From: Prosopocoilus inquinatus
Taxonomy: Eukaryota; Arthropoda; Insecta; Coleoptera; Lucanidae
Length of the DNA stretch: 64,000 bases
Reading direction: 5' to 3'
NCBI GenBank assembly: GCA_036172665.1
Contig: CM069872.1
Location: 41,092,101 to 41,156,100 of the forward strand
In this document: positions 32,969 through 45,908 of the stretch, in pieces
Position numbering within the stretch: position 1 is the first letter of the stretch
Layout: each line of letters opens with the position of its first letter
Made by a program: the position numbers and the translations under genes
The notes under the pieces: generated by a model
Seen by the model: only the letters and a program-made list of their open reading frames with translations
Database searches by the model: none
What the model was told of the DNA's origin: nothing

Positions 32969-34076
32969 TGTAAGCGACGGGTATTTTGCATTTTTTGTTG
33001 CAGCAAATTACGTACCTAATGTGAATCAAGAATATATTTTGTTGCTGCAACACTGAAGCATGAGTGGAAATTAAATTAAATTAACAGAAATCGTAGAAAA
33101 AAGATAGCTCTACTTTTCCAGTAGTCAAACAGAATTCTAAATGTATTCGATTTTTGTTTAGTGCAGTCGAAGTTCTGTTTTCTGATTTTTTCCTCTTCAA
33201 GTCCCCCCTTTTTTTGTAACTTTTAATGCAGAAACGTTGAGATCCTTGCAGTCAGTCATCCGAGCCGAGGATAATCCCGGGGATCGATAATCCTTTTTAG
33301 TCGCCAGATATGGGTTGGTTGGCAACCGCGGTCTTGCGCCGGCCGCGAGGCCAACGGAGGTATCAATTTCATTGGGCGCCAAACCAGCCTCGTGATTGGC
33401 TCGCAGCACACTCTTCGATACGCCCATGTTGTCATCAACCTACTTGGCTTTTGTGTCAACACTGATGAGCTTAAAGTAGCACGGATTCTGGAAGGGATGC
33501 GGCCAGCTTCCAATTATCTTGTGTTTTAATAGTACTGCTGCTGCTGCCATCGGTGAAGACACCAGAAGCTATCTTTACTTTATAAAATACATGTATTTCT
33601 AATTATTGTCGCCACAATGATTTTCAATCGTAGTCAAGGTCAAAGACGGAGAAACCAATTAAATTCGAATAAGGACTCGTTAATTTGGAAAATAGAAAAA
33701 TCGTTTAAGGAAAAACTTGATGTATGTTTTTTAAATCATTAGTTCTTGCTCTTTTATACATTTTAATTATGTTTAATAATGCAATAGAAAATTTCGTTAA
33801 AAAATTTCAAATATTAATTTTGGCACCCAATTTTATTCATTGTTTTAAATTCATAATTTTAGTTTTTAAATCGTGATATACATAAAGTACAGAATCTGAA
33901 ATAAAAATATGAATAACTTATAAAAATAGTATTTAATAATAAATTTTCTCTGCGTGCTATTTTTTAATCAGTTACCAATTTAGTAACATTCACGCAAAAA
34001 GTTAATTTCGCATCATTTGATGAGTTTCCCGCCTGTTCCCGCGAATGTTATTTATTATCTAGTACTGGTACGTGGT
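32969..34076. other. Non-coding with GC-rich open frames
   Basis: 33230-33510 is GC-rich and open in two minus-strand frames (to 33197 and 33256), with words such as NHEAGLAPNEIDTSVGLA. It looks different from its surroundings, perhaps a transposon or processed-gene fragment, but I recognise no family. Confidence 0.25.
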
Positions 34077-34805
34077 CTTAGGATAATTATACAAATGCAT
34101 ATTTTTAACATTTTCATAAATGAATACATATTTTGAACGTTTTTATAAATAAATGCATATTTTAATTCTTCAGGGCATTAATGCATAATTTGCTGCATTT
34201 TTTTTAATTGCAAATTTGCCATTACTTCCTGTTGCTAAGTGCAAACTGACACTTTATCAAAGCTCAACTAATCACAAAGTGAACTCAACCCAAGTAATCT
34301 CAACCAAACTCTAGTCAAACATGCAAGAATTAAAATGCAAAAAATATACCAAAAACCTAAATCTGAAAAGAGAAAATCAAAATTCAGTTGGAATTACGTG
34401 CAGAGAATGTAGACAATCAGTGTCCTAAAATCAGAATACTTGAAAATAACCAGACTAAGGGCAGTCTTTTCATTGGGTGTCGGTACCTTTGATGTTTGTG
34501 TCTTCAATATGACCACTGCGCATTCTTCCACGAGTCGAATCTTAAATGACTTATCTCCGCGCTCCGCAAAAATATTCTCGTCGACAGTAGGCGTAAATTT
34601 ACTTTTGGGAATTCGTAGTTAATGTAATTATAATTTATTTCTATAATGATTTCAAATTAAAAATTTATTTGTTTTTTAACAGAAAAGTAAATACATATAC
34701 GTTAATATAAAAAATACTACTTATTCCATAAACGTTAATTCTTAATGCATATTTTTAATAATTTTGGTGCATATTTTGAAGTTTTTTAATGCATAATTAT
34801 CCTAA
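34077..34805. mobile_element. 0.73-kb TIR element
   Basis: Ends CTTAGGATAATTAT (34077) and its complement ending at 34805, followed inward by repeated ATGCATATTTT. The interior plus strand has a broken reading with KCKKYTKNLNLKREN and TCRECRQSVS, which could be a relic of a zinc-finger transposase start; this is weak. Confidence 0.5.
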
Positions 34806-34949
34806 GCGTACTGATAAGCATCTAATTTCTCTTTAACGTTGATCGTTGATCTATTGGATTCATTAAAAGTTTCCACTTTTAATATTAAAACAATTAATGT
34901 AAAGATGCATCTGTTAATCTGGCTAGGTGTAATTTGTAATAAATTTAAT

Positions 34950-36080
34950 TTCCTAAAAAAAAAATTGAAATTAGCTTAAAACTTCGAGCAGAACATAAGT
35001 TAACACGAGGCAAAATGTTAGCACGTAAAACCCTATGGGCCACTGTTAAAAAAAAAGCACTGAATAAGAAGTTCTGTAAGAAAAGAAAAATACAACAACA
35101 TATTACGAGTATAAAAAAAATAAACAAAGATTGACGACTGAGATGAACAAAAACCAAAGGAATTTCCAAACGAATAATTAAAAAACAAATCTAGTAGAAA
35201 ACAAATGATAACTGTAAAAGGCGTCAATCAACAAATTATGAAAAATCAATTTCATAAATTTAAATAAAAGAGAAATACGACAGCATGAAACGAATTTAAA
35301 AAAGAACAGAAGTACTAAGATACTAAAATGGCTAAAAAAGTGAAAATAGTTGAAAGATTTTGCCTATAAAAAGGAGTCAAAAACATAAGAGAAATATATA
35401 GTGTGAAAGCATAAAGAACGGAAAAAACAAAATAAGATCGACTGCTTGGATGAATAAACCAAAAACAAATGCATCTCCAGACGAAAAGAAAAACTAATAG
35501 AAAACAAAAGACAGCTGCAAAAAAAAGCGTCAACCAACAAAATGTGGAAAAAATATCAATTTGACAAAAATAAACAAGACAGAAATCCAAAGTATAAAAT
35601 GAATTTAAAAAAAAATAGAAATACCACGATGTTAAGGTGGACAAAGAAATGAAAATTGACGAAAATTTTTTGCAAATAAATATATACTCATGTGAAAAAA
35701 AAGAGAACTGTAAAAAGGAGTCAATAAAAGGCGGAATTTCGATTTGATTAGAAAGAAGATAAATGCGAAAAATAAAAGAAGAGGCAAAAAAAAATTATGA
35801 AGAAACAACGATTATCCGGCCGAAAACTTTTGCAAGTGAAGAAGATGGCAGAAAACAAAAGGACAAAATAAAGCAAGCGAACTGTGAATAAAATAGTAAT
35901 AACAATAATAATAATATTTATTAATGTCAAAGTGGAGAGTACTTTACATACGTCAAACATAACAAATGAACATCAAACGCTAAAATGAAAATATGAATTC
36001 CTTAAAAAAAAGAAAGAGCAAATATGAAATGAATAAAAAACAAAAGAATACGATGCTCTGAGTGTTGTTATATGAAGACT
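34950..36080 (+). repeat. Purine-rich, diverged ~335-bp tandem repeat
   Basis: The plus strand is strongly A/G-biased. Blocks in the same order recur about 335 bp apart: AGATTGACGACTGAGATGAA (35129) and AGATCGACTGCTTGGATGAA (35435); GGCGTCAATCAACAAA (35220) and AGCGTCAACCAACAAA (35526). A third degraded unit may follow. Long minus-strand T-rich frames here reflect composition. Confidence 0.6.
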
Positions 36081-37076
36081 AGAAAAATAACGAATCAAAA
36101 ACGCTTTATTGAACGTCGCTTAAGTATTAATTCAAAGGTTTTTTTTTTAATTTGTAAATTTGTGAATGTGAAAAATGAATTTGTGAATTTTTGCGAAAGA
36201 TTACGTTTTGTCACTGGTCGTTATCAGCAATAAACCCTCAAAATATTTTTTAAATGAAAATAAATTATTTTTGAAATAAAAACAAATTATACAGAATTGA
36301 GCTTTGAGCTTTGAGCAATTCAAAATAAAGGAAAAACATTTTTTGCTAAATATTGGACAATAATATTTTCACGTTTGTTCATTCTCACCGAACTTGTTCT
36401 TTATAAGTTATTACGTTAGTATACTTAGTTTTAGTTAAGTTTACTAGAGGTTAAGTGTAAGAATAGCAATGAGCGAAACTTCGCCTCAGTCTATATAATT
36501 TTTCTGATCTTCTCATTATCAGAATAAAGATCTTATTATTATTAATGATATTTGCGGTAATTTTCGGAACGCCCATAAAAGAAATGTTAGAATAACATTT
36601 TACGAAATAATATTTGGCGAATAACCAGGGAAGAAAATTCAAGCCACTTAAAGTTGAAGCGTTCTTATTTCGCAGAGATTATTGTGGGTGGAGCTATTAC
36701 AGTCCGAGTACTAAATTTTAGTACTGTTCGGGAAACAAGTGGTTCGAATTCTTTTCCCTGCTAATAACATAAAAATTGTTGTTCTTAAATTTGAGGCACA
36801 GTTATAATTTTAACTCATAACTTTTTATTGTGGAGACATTACTTTTAATTCTGACTGTGCCTACACTTTAACAAGCGCGCAAAATCGCCACAAAAGATTT
36901 TGAAACGACTGCGATTGCAGAACAGATATTATGAAGTTAAAAATAAAATAATAAATTATTAACTTCAGCTGCGTTTTATGAAAAGTAAAATAACAGCAAT
37001 TTTCTTATTCTTTGTTACTTAAGTAACACATTTGTATATTCTGGTTTCTTAAAAAAATTGCAAGTATTTTATCATA
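36081..37076. other. No feature seen
   Basis: AT-rich; GAGCTTTGAGCTTTGAGC near 36300 is a short tandem. Confidence 0.35.
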
Positions 37077-37823
37077 AGTAGAGAACGGAATTTCGTACAT
37101 GAAACAGGTGGAAGGGAGCGTATATGAATTGGCGATCGCACGGTTTTGCGTTCTGCCTTGATCTGAATGCTCAGTCTTCAATTCATCGTAGTTAGTGTTG
37201 GGCGATTTCATGCTATCAATATCACTTTGAAATCGCAGTTTTTTAAATAGCATAAATTCTTATAATTAAAATGAAAGTCATTGTTACTTATAATAACGTC
37301 TAGGTCTTTACATGTCTGTCGTGCTGCATGTTTCAACAAATAATTGTTATTAATGTAAATTTACTAGTTCGAGGCAGAAACCGAACAGATTTTCCCGAAA
37401 CTTAAGAAATTATTGCTACATTGTTTAACGAAAATCCGCAGAAATATATTTTGCATGGGTGCGCTTGGTTGTCTACTTGACCAATAAGACAGGAAGTCGC
37501 TTGGTGCGCGTACGTTTCTTATGGCGTTAAGGGAAAGTCGACTTTATGGACGTACGCGAACGCGATGCTCCATACAAGTACAAACTGTGATTTCGGCGAA
37601 ACTGTTACTTTTTGATACCGTGAATTTGCAATTACGTCACAGTTAAAATATCTGATATCAAAACTGCGACTTCACAGTGATATTGATATCACGATATCGC
37701 CTATCACTAACTACGATTAATCAAGACAGAAAGCGAAATCGCGTGAACACCAACTCCTACGGCTCCCTTCCACCTGTGTTATACGTTTGTACGAGATTGC
37801 GTTCTCTATTCATACGCAAATCG
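37077..37823. mobile_element. 0.75-kb TIR element
   Basis: Left arm 37077-37230 (GTAGAGAACGGAATTTCGTA, CAGGTGGAAGGGAGC, CGTAGTTAGTGTTGGGCGAT) is inverted, diverged, at 37660-37823. No transposase in the interior. Confidence 0.6.
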
Positions 37824-39202
37824 ACTGATTGATAATTTTAACAACTTTTACACTTATCTCTCTTTTTTAACTTTCGTGAAGCAGCCTTGTTGCTATTCTA
37901 TTCTTAACTCAGATTGTTCTAATCGACGTAAAGTTAAAAAAAAGTATCTGTAGTTAAAAAAAAAATGATTTTCTTAAAACTAAAGCAGGGATGACCGTCA
38001 GCGGGGAAGCGTACCCCCACCGCGCTAGGCGTTACAACTGCGATCGCTGCATTTATTAAGTACTTATTTGCGGCGCCCTTCTCTATGAATGAATTTTCGT
38101 TTTCCCGAAGCAAACAAGAATGGGGATAGCGCTTTCGGAGTGCTCGAGAGCATCGCTGAACTAAAGTGTGATTATTACATTACAAGCACAACGATGACAT
38201 CCTATTTCTTTGTGGGACTAGTTGTGCCCTAAAACACTTGGTACTTTTGAATAATTAATTTTTCTAAATCAAAAACTATAGACAGTAGTCTCAGTTAATG
38301 ACAGATCACTGCGGCATTTTTGAGAAAATTGTTGTTTAAAAATGAGGTGCAACAGATTAAATAACGGATAGTTGTCAAGCAGTGGTAAATTTCGTTGCTA
38401 ATCACGAGTTTTAATATTTCATCACCTACCATGCGTCACCCTGTATAGAAATATTTATTTTCTTTATTGTATAGCGCAGCGATCAAACTGGGAATCCCCC
38501 CGCTAGGGAACTGCGGACAAGGTTCAAAAGGAGGCGCGAAAAGTGTAATTTTCATAAATTAATAAAAAAAAATATATACGTATAGACAAACAAGTAATTT
38601 TTTTTGATGAAATAAAGCAGGGCGCCAAGATAAATTTTTTTAAGGGGAAGGGGAGGGAGCATAATAACATAAAGTTTGGAAACCACTGGTTTAAGGCAAC
38701 TCTGAGGGTTAAACTGTTCTACCGGACGTTTCACTTTTAAAAACATTTCTTTTACCTATTCTATTATTTTATTTAACTTTTACATCAAACGGTCTTTTGA
38801 AATGCTGCTTTTATTAGCAAACTTGATTTTAAATTTGCTGCGCGATGAAATTTTACAGGACGATTCTATGAGCTCAAACTTTTCTACGTTTCGCTAACGT
38901 TCATAACGTCCACTTAGTTTTCTCTAATAACATTTATATCTGCTTAGTAATTTATTGTTTAATAATGATTTACAGGCGAGATATATTAAATGTTAACAGT
39001 GTCTTCGAAAATTCCTTGTCTATTTTGAAAAATCTTTGTTTACAGAAACATAAAAAACTATCGACCTGAATAAACTTCAAGAACTATTTCGTTTATTAGA
39101 ACTCTCTTTCGTTACTTTTTAATGATGTTGGATTATTAAGAAACTGTAGTAAGATATAAAAGTTTGTGTCTAAGCGTCCGTGATCATTACTTGATGTATA
39201 TG
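37824..39202. other. No gene seen
   Basis: AT-rich sequence with a GC-richer patch at 37990-38170. CACCCTGTATAG near 38437 resembles repeat termini common in this window. Confidence 0.35.
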
Positions 39203-39679
39203 TTGGGTGATTCAAAATAAATGTCGAACTCTTTTAGCCACGGGCAGTACACGAAAAAACGAAACAAAAATCGTAGATGCATAGGAAGTCTGAGATGCAC
39301 AGTTTTAAAGATAAAATGCATTGGAGAATCAGGTATAAATTAGTAGACGGGTATTGGTAGAGTATATTGCGACACAAGAGCAATGAATCTTCGCGGAGTG
39401 AAAGAAAACACAAGTGTTTACTTTGAACTGTAATTGTAAGACGTTTTTTTTTATGGCTTTCTGCGAAAGAAAAATGTATAACAAGTGAGTGAATACTCGT
39501 TCGGACTTCGAATTTGTGTGTGCATACGTACGAAATCATTCATGTTTTCCATTTTAGATTCAAAGGAGTTGACTTTTGAAATGCCTCTAATAAATTTATT
39601 CTTACAATTCCGCACAATTCGCTTGACCTTAGTAAAGACGCACCTAACGGGTTGGATACTTATTTCGAGTCACCCTGTA
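39203..39679. mobile_element. 0.48-kb TIR element
   Basis: TTGGGTGATTCAAAATAA at the left and TTATTTCGAGTCACCCTGTA at the right are imperfect inverted ends. No recognised coding. Confidence 0.45.
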
Positions 39680-41225
39680 TAGCCCAACCCTTTCGGCTTA
39701 CAGAACCTCTGGCCGGAGACCCACGTCCTTGTAAACCTTTCGATCTCAGAGCACATAAATATCTTCGTAATAACCATGATACATAAGTAACTATTTTCAT
39801 TCCAAAAAAGCTATCAAGCTACCTATGACGAAAGGTTATTAAGAAACTATAGGCCGAATTCGATTATAATTAGAAACGTTTTAATTCTACAAATTACTTA
39901 GAAGATCCGGTTAATCCGGTTAACAAGGTGCAATGATCCTTCATAAATTGCAGCCACTTATTTACATTTTCATAAAGCCTAACTTCCAGCAGCTTGCATG
40001 TACATATTAATAATAAAATCAATTAATTAATCCCGCTTGCGTTTCCGATGTAGATATACCTTCTCCTTTTTTTTTTTTTTTTTGGTATGCAAAAAAGAAA
40101 AAAAAATGTCACTCCGGGCGAATTCACTTACATAACACGATCGTGTATTTGCAAATTCAAATTCACTTCCACGTCTCTGGTGAAGGCAAATCGTATCCGA
40201 CAGAACATCATGTCCGCGTCGCGCTCCGTTTATAATCGTCTCTTATCGAAATCGTCATTAGGTTTCAGTTGACAGCTAACACATTGGGGTCCCTGATAGC
40301 ATCTGTGACGTTGCTACAGGACAAATGCGTGGTGGTGAATGATGATGAATTGCCCCTGCCCCCGGGGCACTCTACCTACGCGCACCGAACGATAGATAAT
40401 ATCCTCGCTAATGTTGTGCGCGGTTTGTAATCATCATGGTCATCATTAATTTTTTTTAATAGAATCACTCGGGAGACTTCCATTAGGAAGGCAAATATTT
40501 CCTATCAGTTCAGAGGGGGCAAAATTGTCCTTGACCGATGCGATGGTTGGAGATCGAGACTGAACTTGCATTGTCTTCGCAAAGTAAAGTACCAATCAAC
40601 TACTTTAAGAAAACTTTAGGCATTTCAAAAGGTTCGCAGAAAATTTTATTCAAATCCACGTTTCTTCTTCTCTGTTCTCATTAGAAAATGATTCTATAAT
40701 AGACAGTCTCTTTTGCTTGGTTTTTCCCTTTTGTCAATTGTTTCCCAATTTGTTAAATCTTCTCCAGTTTCGGAAATATCCAGTTGTATGACAAATAGGA
40801 AAGTCATTTGACAAATTGGCAAACGTTATTAACAAAAGGAGAAAACCAAAAGAAGAAGACTATATTATTTCTGTTGCAAAATTGGTGATCTATAAGATTT
40901 AGGTTCGTTTGGAATTCGAAATAAAACACGAAATTGTAATACCAATGTGTAATACGCATATATTCATTTTATATATACAGTCGACTCAATTATTTCAAAC
41001 TGAAACTCATTAAAATTTATATAAATGTTATTTACAATTTATTGTATATTCGAACAAGAAAACTCCAAGCAAAACCGAAAGTAATTAGATCGTAAATTTC
41101 AGTAGTAGGGAGAGTAGGGGGGTTTGGTGGTAGATTTTACCAAGTGGTGCATATTCGACTAACGCAGTTAATACATGATTTATATCATATCTACAATTGC
41201 CGAAGAACATTAACGTCGTTCTGCT
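39680..41225. other. Non-coding DNA downstream of the 41.3-kb gene
   Basis: 40.1-40.45 kb is GC-richer and could hold regulatory DNA. No gene recognised. Confidence 0.3.
40698..40868. repeat. Imperfect inverted repeat
   Basis: ATAGACAGTCTCTTTTGC at the left and a related complement near 40850; both arms contain TTTGTC/CCAATTTGT blocks. Confidence 0.45.
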
Positions 41226-41240
41226 CGCACAAGAATTTAT
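41226..41240 (-). terminator. Probable polyadenylation signal
   Basis: Overlapping AATAAA hexamers on the minus strand, about 100 bp beyond the stop of the 41.3-kb exon. Confidence 0.5.
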
Positions 41241-41333
41241 TTATTGTACTTATCGTACACACTTAAATACAAAAGCTGATTAAAATATTGCAACTCAAAG
41301 TTTTCCACAACTCCACTCGTTAAAGTTTTCGTA

Positions 41334-42051
41334 TCACGTCAGCCGCGGGGGCGAGAAAGGTCTGTGCAGAAGCTGCGGATTCGAGGGACTCGGGGCGGCT
41401 ATCCTGACTATACCCCCGTGAGGTGCTGTGCTCATGTGAAGATTCGTTTGACTCGACTGCACGCTTGCAGAGGTCACCTGAATCCTCAGGGGTTGCGTGG
41501 AACCCAACCGCAACGGCACCGGCGTTTCAGGTTGCACCCTCATACTCAGGTCGTGGTTAATACGAAGGTTCATCGGCGGAGACGGTTGTTGAAGCGACGT
41601 CTGCGGAGGTGAGTTATCAACCCGGATGGGGCTATCTTTACTAGGCCGAAACTCGCTGTTCGAATCCACATTAATCGGCGACATCTCCTCCAACCTCGAC
41701 TGATAATTCGAGGTGGTCGTTTCGACGTTAATCGGCGAATTCAACTTTCGATCTAATCTAAAATTTGGTGGAGATTGACGGTCTAACCTGAAGGCGGGTG
41801 GTGTATGAGAGGTGAAACGAAACTGCGCTGGCATCGGACCTGGTGAATGGGGACCAAAACGGAAAGTCGTTATGGGGGTCGGCGATGACGCTCCAAATCT
41901 TAAAGGTGCGGGGGAACTTATCGGAGGCGAGTGCGCCCCCAACGATATATCAGAATCACTGTCAGACGTGTTTGGGGTAGGACTCAGAGCTGCTTGTCTT
42001 CCCGTTCCACCATGGTGGGCGAGCTGCGCCGCCAATTGTTGCTGCTGCATC
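41334..42051 (-). CDS. Terminal coding exon, Gln/Pro/Ser-rich protein (C-terminal ~238 residues)
   Basis: An open minus-strand frame of 238 codons ends at TGA 41334-41336. It begins directly after a good splice acceptor: a pyrimidine-rich tract ending in CAG, read on the minus strand at 42052-42054. The first base of the exon completes a split codon, so the Met that follows is probably internal. The translation starts with a Gln run and is rich in Ser-Pro. It has spaced motifs FRFGPHSP, FRLDR (twice), SPINV (twice) and SPIRV, plus an acidic serine stretch SDSDSD. No folded domain is visible. This is typical of a disordered C-terminal tail of a transcription factor, but I could not name the family. 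AATAAA on the minus strand near 41228-41236 lies ~100 bp past the stop. Upstream exons should lie at higher coordinates, possibly beyond the window. Confidence 0.75.
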
Positions 42052-42549
42052 CTGAAATTGAAAAGAAAGAGAATCTATTAGAATCGATTACAAATTTCAA
42101 ATGAGGGTGTAATAACTCGCTTAATGACTTTGCGGCCGCCCTTAACTCAATCTGGGAACAACTCGTCTACCGCGGCATCCTTGGAACCGCTACCACACTC
42201 GTACGGGGTTTAACGCGATTAGGATTGAAATGAACGCCACGGGCCGTGCTACGAGAGCCCGAGCTAATCATAATCGAGTTTGTTTAGAGAATAGCCTATT
42301 AGCCTGCAACGGATCAAAGAGCGCTCTAACTCAAGATATATTGCAAATTGTTCCGCTCGGCGCGGTCGTCGCTTTTGATCGCTGCCAGCTCGGATATTCT
42401 GTCATTTCAAGCACATTAGGGCATGCATCGCCACATTTTACAACCTCTCGAAGATTTAACTCCTTTATTGTTTTCTGTCATACGAGGGACAATGTTTATT
42501 ATCTGTTACAGCGTTTTCAATTGACTGCTCCAGAGCACTATTAGGGTAG

Positions 42550-42777
42550 GAAGATATCTTGCTGTTCACCCTCCATGTTTAGGTCGCGACGCTCGAGACC
42601 GCGACATCACCTCGTTGTAAAACAAACGCAGAGTTTTAACTAAAATCATGCAAGTCGAAGATGCACGCTGCTATTAATCTTCGATATGCACGATTCTATG
42701 TTTGTTTTACACCGAGATGACATCGCGGTATCGAGCGTCGTGAACTAAACATCGAGAATGAACAGCGAAGCATCTTC
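42550..42777. repeat. 228-bp foldback
   Basis: Arms of ~105 bp: GAAGATATCTTGCTGTTCAC...GTAAAACAAAC and its complement ending at 42777, about 80% identical by eye. It lies 0.5 kb beyond the acceptor of the 41.3-kb exon, within its presumed intron. Confidence 0.65.
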
Positions 42778-45376
42778 GGCATGTTCGTGGCCTACACATA
42801 GAAAAATAAAGCAAAGGATGAAGGTACACTCAGGGAGCTCATGAATTGAATACGCTAATAGTTTTTGTCGACGAGGATGCTCAAAGCATCTCTCCAAATA
42901 GTATGTCAAGAATCTATGCAATTATTCAGTTTAAGGAACACCTTCTCCAGTCAATTGGTTAAAAATTTCTCAAAATTATTCAGGAGGTACTTAAAACAAA
43001 TCTCCTAAGGCAAGTTTTTCAGTCGCGGTTTAACTTTAAGGTTCGTTTTATTCGTGTAGAAACAATTACCTTTACAACTGCCACTATAGGATTATAACAA
43101 AGCTTGAAGTCATACCTAAACTTAAGAACCCAGTCCCATGTTGTATGTACATCTTAATTTGAAGATTATTCACAAAATCTAATTGACATTATTATGTATT
43201 TAGCTTTCATCATCCAGAAAATCCTGAGTTGAATTTTATGTCGTTTGTGTGTAACCCAGAAGTAGAAGAGGGATTTTTTGAACTGTAATTTATTTTACCT
43301 CAGGAATCGGAAGGAGAAGAATAATCATTCATTGTTAACACGGTTCCGATTTTCATTCGATTTAGAGAATGGGTTTCTGCTTTCCTTCTCTTTTTCCATA
43401 ATTGGTTCAAAATACCAGGAGTGTGTACCTTCGACAGTAGAAGATATATTGAAACCCATACTGCTCGTACCACTGAACATCTAAATCAATAATTCCTCGG
43501 GTGACCACCACGAAAGTTTGACTTAAAAATTGGCTGAATTAACTTCTTAAAATCTGGTCCTTTCAGAAAAGAAGATACTAATACTGCATGGAACACGTCT
43601 CACTCTCTCACTTTCATTTACTGAAGTGGCTTATTACGTCATTTGCCAGTCTCTAGTTACGAATATTTACGTTTGTTTTGAATGCCATCTACAGATGTAG
43701 ATGTAATCTCGAATTACGTCTGCCGTCCTTTGGCAAAGCTCGTAAACAGCTAATACAACACCCTGTACAGCTGAACAATCTCAAAATCCAGTCATGTCAT
43801 CTTCAGTACACAAGTAGACGCTAAATGGAATCTTTGCTTGGACGATTTGCTAGTGGAGATTTGGCGAGGATATTACACCAGCCAAGGACTCATTCATTTC
43901 TTTTTTCTTGAATAAGTCGTTAACGAAGCCTAATCGGAACTTTCCTTATTCTCTCATTTCGATTTGTTGCCAAAAACACGGGAGTTAATTTTGGAACAGC
44001 CTGTATTTATATACACCGTGATTCAGAAACGTCTCCCGATATTTTCCAGAGTGAATAGAATATCAAAAATAAGGTCACCTTTTCATGTAATTTTTTTCCC
44101 AAAAGTGAATAATAAGGCACTTATAAGCCCTGAAAGAAAAATCATAATCTACACCGACAACAGCCAGGAGGAGAATCAATGATGACCAAACGAAGAACGA
44201 AACGTCGCCGTCGCGAGAACAGAAAAATGACGGATGGGTTCCAGCAGAACCAAAACCGAAAGCCTCAAAAAATTTACTTTAAATATTTTTCGAAAAATCA
44301 AATGAAATGAAAAGTTGTTCTGCATATCTTTTTATTAAGTAATTTCTGTTGGAAAACACAATTACTGGGGACAAAGCAAAATCAAATTCGTAAACAGCGG
44401 CTGCGAGTTAAGACCATGCATAAGACCATGCAAAATACGGCCTAGAATTTTTTTTTTGTTTATTCTCAGGGGGTGTAAATTTTCTCGTTTTTCATTTTTC
44501 CGCCTTTCATGCATGCCCTTTTTAGATTAGCACATCTGACAATTTTGAAAAACCGACAGAAATTTGAGAATTATGATTTTTAAAAGTTTTATACGTGGAT
44601 GAAGCATAAAGTTTCACGCCCCAATTAAACCGACGTAGACGCTTTCAGAATTTTCCGAATTTATTGCCGCGTTAATTGGACATAATACATTAGGTATTTT
44701 TGTGCATGTAATTATAAGCATTTACTAATTAAGTATGTAAATAAAGATAGCCGTCCAATGCCCTGAAACGTTAATGGTAATTATTACAACACTGGTTTTA
44801 TCTGCATAATTATTATGCCGACGCGATTCTCGTTAACGCGAAACTAAAATCCGTCGGATCGGCAAAACGAAGGAAACACCCGCCTTATAATGTTAGATTC
44901 ATCAAAGTTAATTTCGCTTCTTGCGTGATAGTGTTTTTCTGAGGGGAAGGGGGGGGGGGTATCTGCAAAAATCATCGGACGTAGTTGATTAAGCTCTAGC
45001 TGAATGTTATTAAAACCGCGGAGCTAAGTGAATGAAAATGGGTCATGTCTGTCATTAACACGTTTTTTTTGCACGGGGAAAAATCGATGTGACCAGAGAC
45101 ATTAATTCATGTAAATCAACTATAAATTTTCATGCTCTGAATGCTTCGTACAAATTCATAAAACATTTTGCAGAACATCGTTTTTTGGTGTGTACACTCG
45201 GATTTCCTTGATTTTATTTTGCGTATTAATTGCAAAAGAAACTTCTGCAGGTGGCCTGAATTTGTTTATTTTATTTCTACCGATATTTTCATATTTACGC
45301 GAATTAACGAGAAAGATAATAATAAGTTCTAAAATTTTTCATATACAGTAAAACGTCGATTAGTCCAATCGCTATT
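42778..45376. other. Probable intron of the 41.3-kb gene
   Basis: No exon could be identified. The sequence is unique-looking apart from the partial foldback at 43.0 kb; 44.64-45.0 kb has GC-richer blocks. Confidence 0.3.
43015..43110. repeat. Partial copy of the 46.87-kb foldback family
   Basis: GGTTTAACTTTAAGGTTCG, then TTTTATTCGTGTAGAAACAA and CTTTACAACTGCCAC follow the order of the 46.87-kb element. Confidence 0.5.
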
Positions 45377-45908
45377 CGGGCATATTCTGTAACATTGATG
45401 TGCATATCAATTGCTAGGCGTCATCATGGTCTTCAATTATTGAAGAGAACTTGAACGCGAATTGAAGAGATGCACAACTTATGGATTGCGCATGCGTTGC
45501 CAATTTTAAGATTATCGTGATTTATTTGTACTTATAACAGAAAAACGAGTAACAATTTGACCTTCCATATCCTTGTTAAAATCACGCTTCTTGTAACCTT
45601 TCACTTGATGACAACCCGACGACTAATAATGGACAAATTTTTATTTTTTAATTCTGCACGCTTACGCATGTACCGCCGAGCGCTGTTTTCTTGGCAGATG
45701 GTTTTAAAATGCATTTACGTTGAGGCCCGGAAAATGATATTTCTGCATACATAAAAACAGTGATTATTTTTGTGACAGCGTTTCAATTTGCTAGACAGCA
45801 CGGCCTCTTCAATTAATTGATATGCTTAGCAAGTGGCTTCGCAAGGTCACGTCCCATATCAATAATTGTTACGTTTCAAGTCCATATCAATGTTACAGAA
45901 TAGACCCC
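45377..45908. mobile_element. CTATTCTGTAAC TIR family, 0.53-kb copy
   Basis: 532 bp bounded by CATATTCTGTAACATTGAT and ATCAATGTTACAGAATAG. It is the inverted counterpart of 60229-60766 across its whole length. A short frame at 45557-45754 contains MDKFLFFN.ARLRMYRRAL, also readable in the other copy, so it may be a remnant of a transposase N-terminus; no domain is recognised. Confidence 0.75.

Noticed and set aside
35315..35960. Membrane-protein-like minus-strand frames
   Set aside because: Phe/Leu-rich translations come from the T-rich strand of a purine-biased repeat.
41364..42081. Plus-strand genes opposite the 41.3-kb exon
   Set aside because: Arg-rich translations of the antisense strand; the minus-strand frame has splice and poly-A support.
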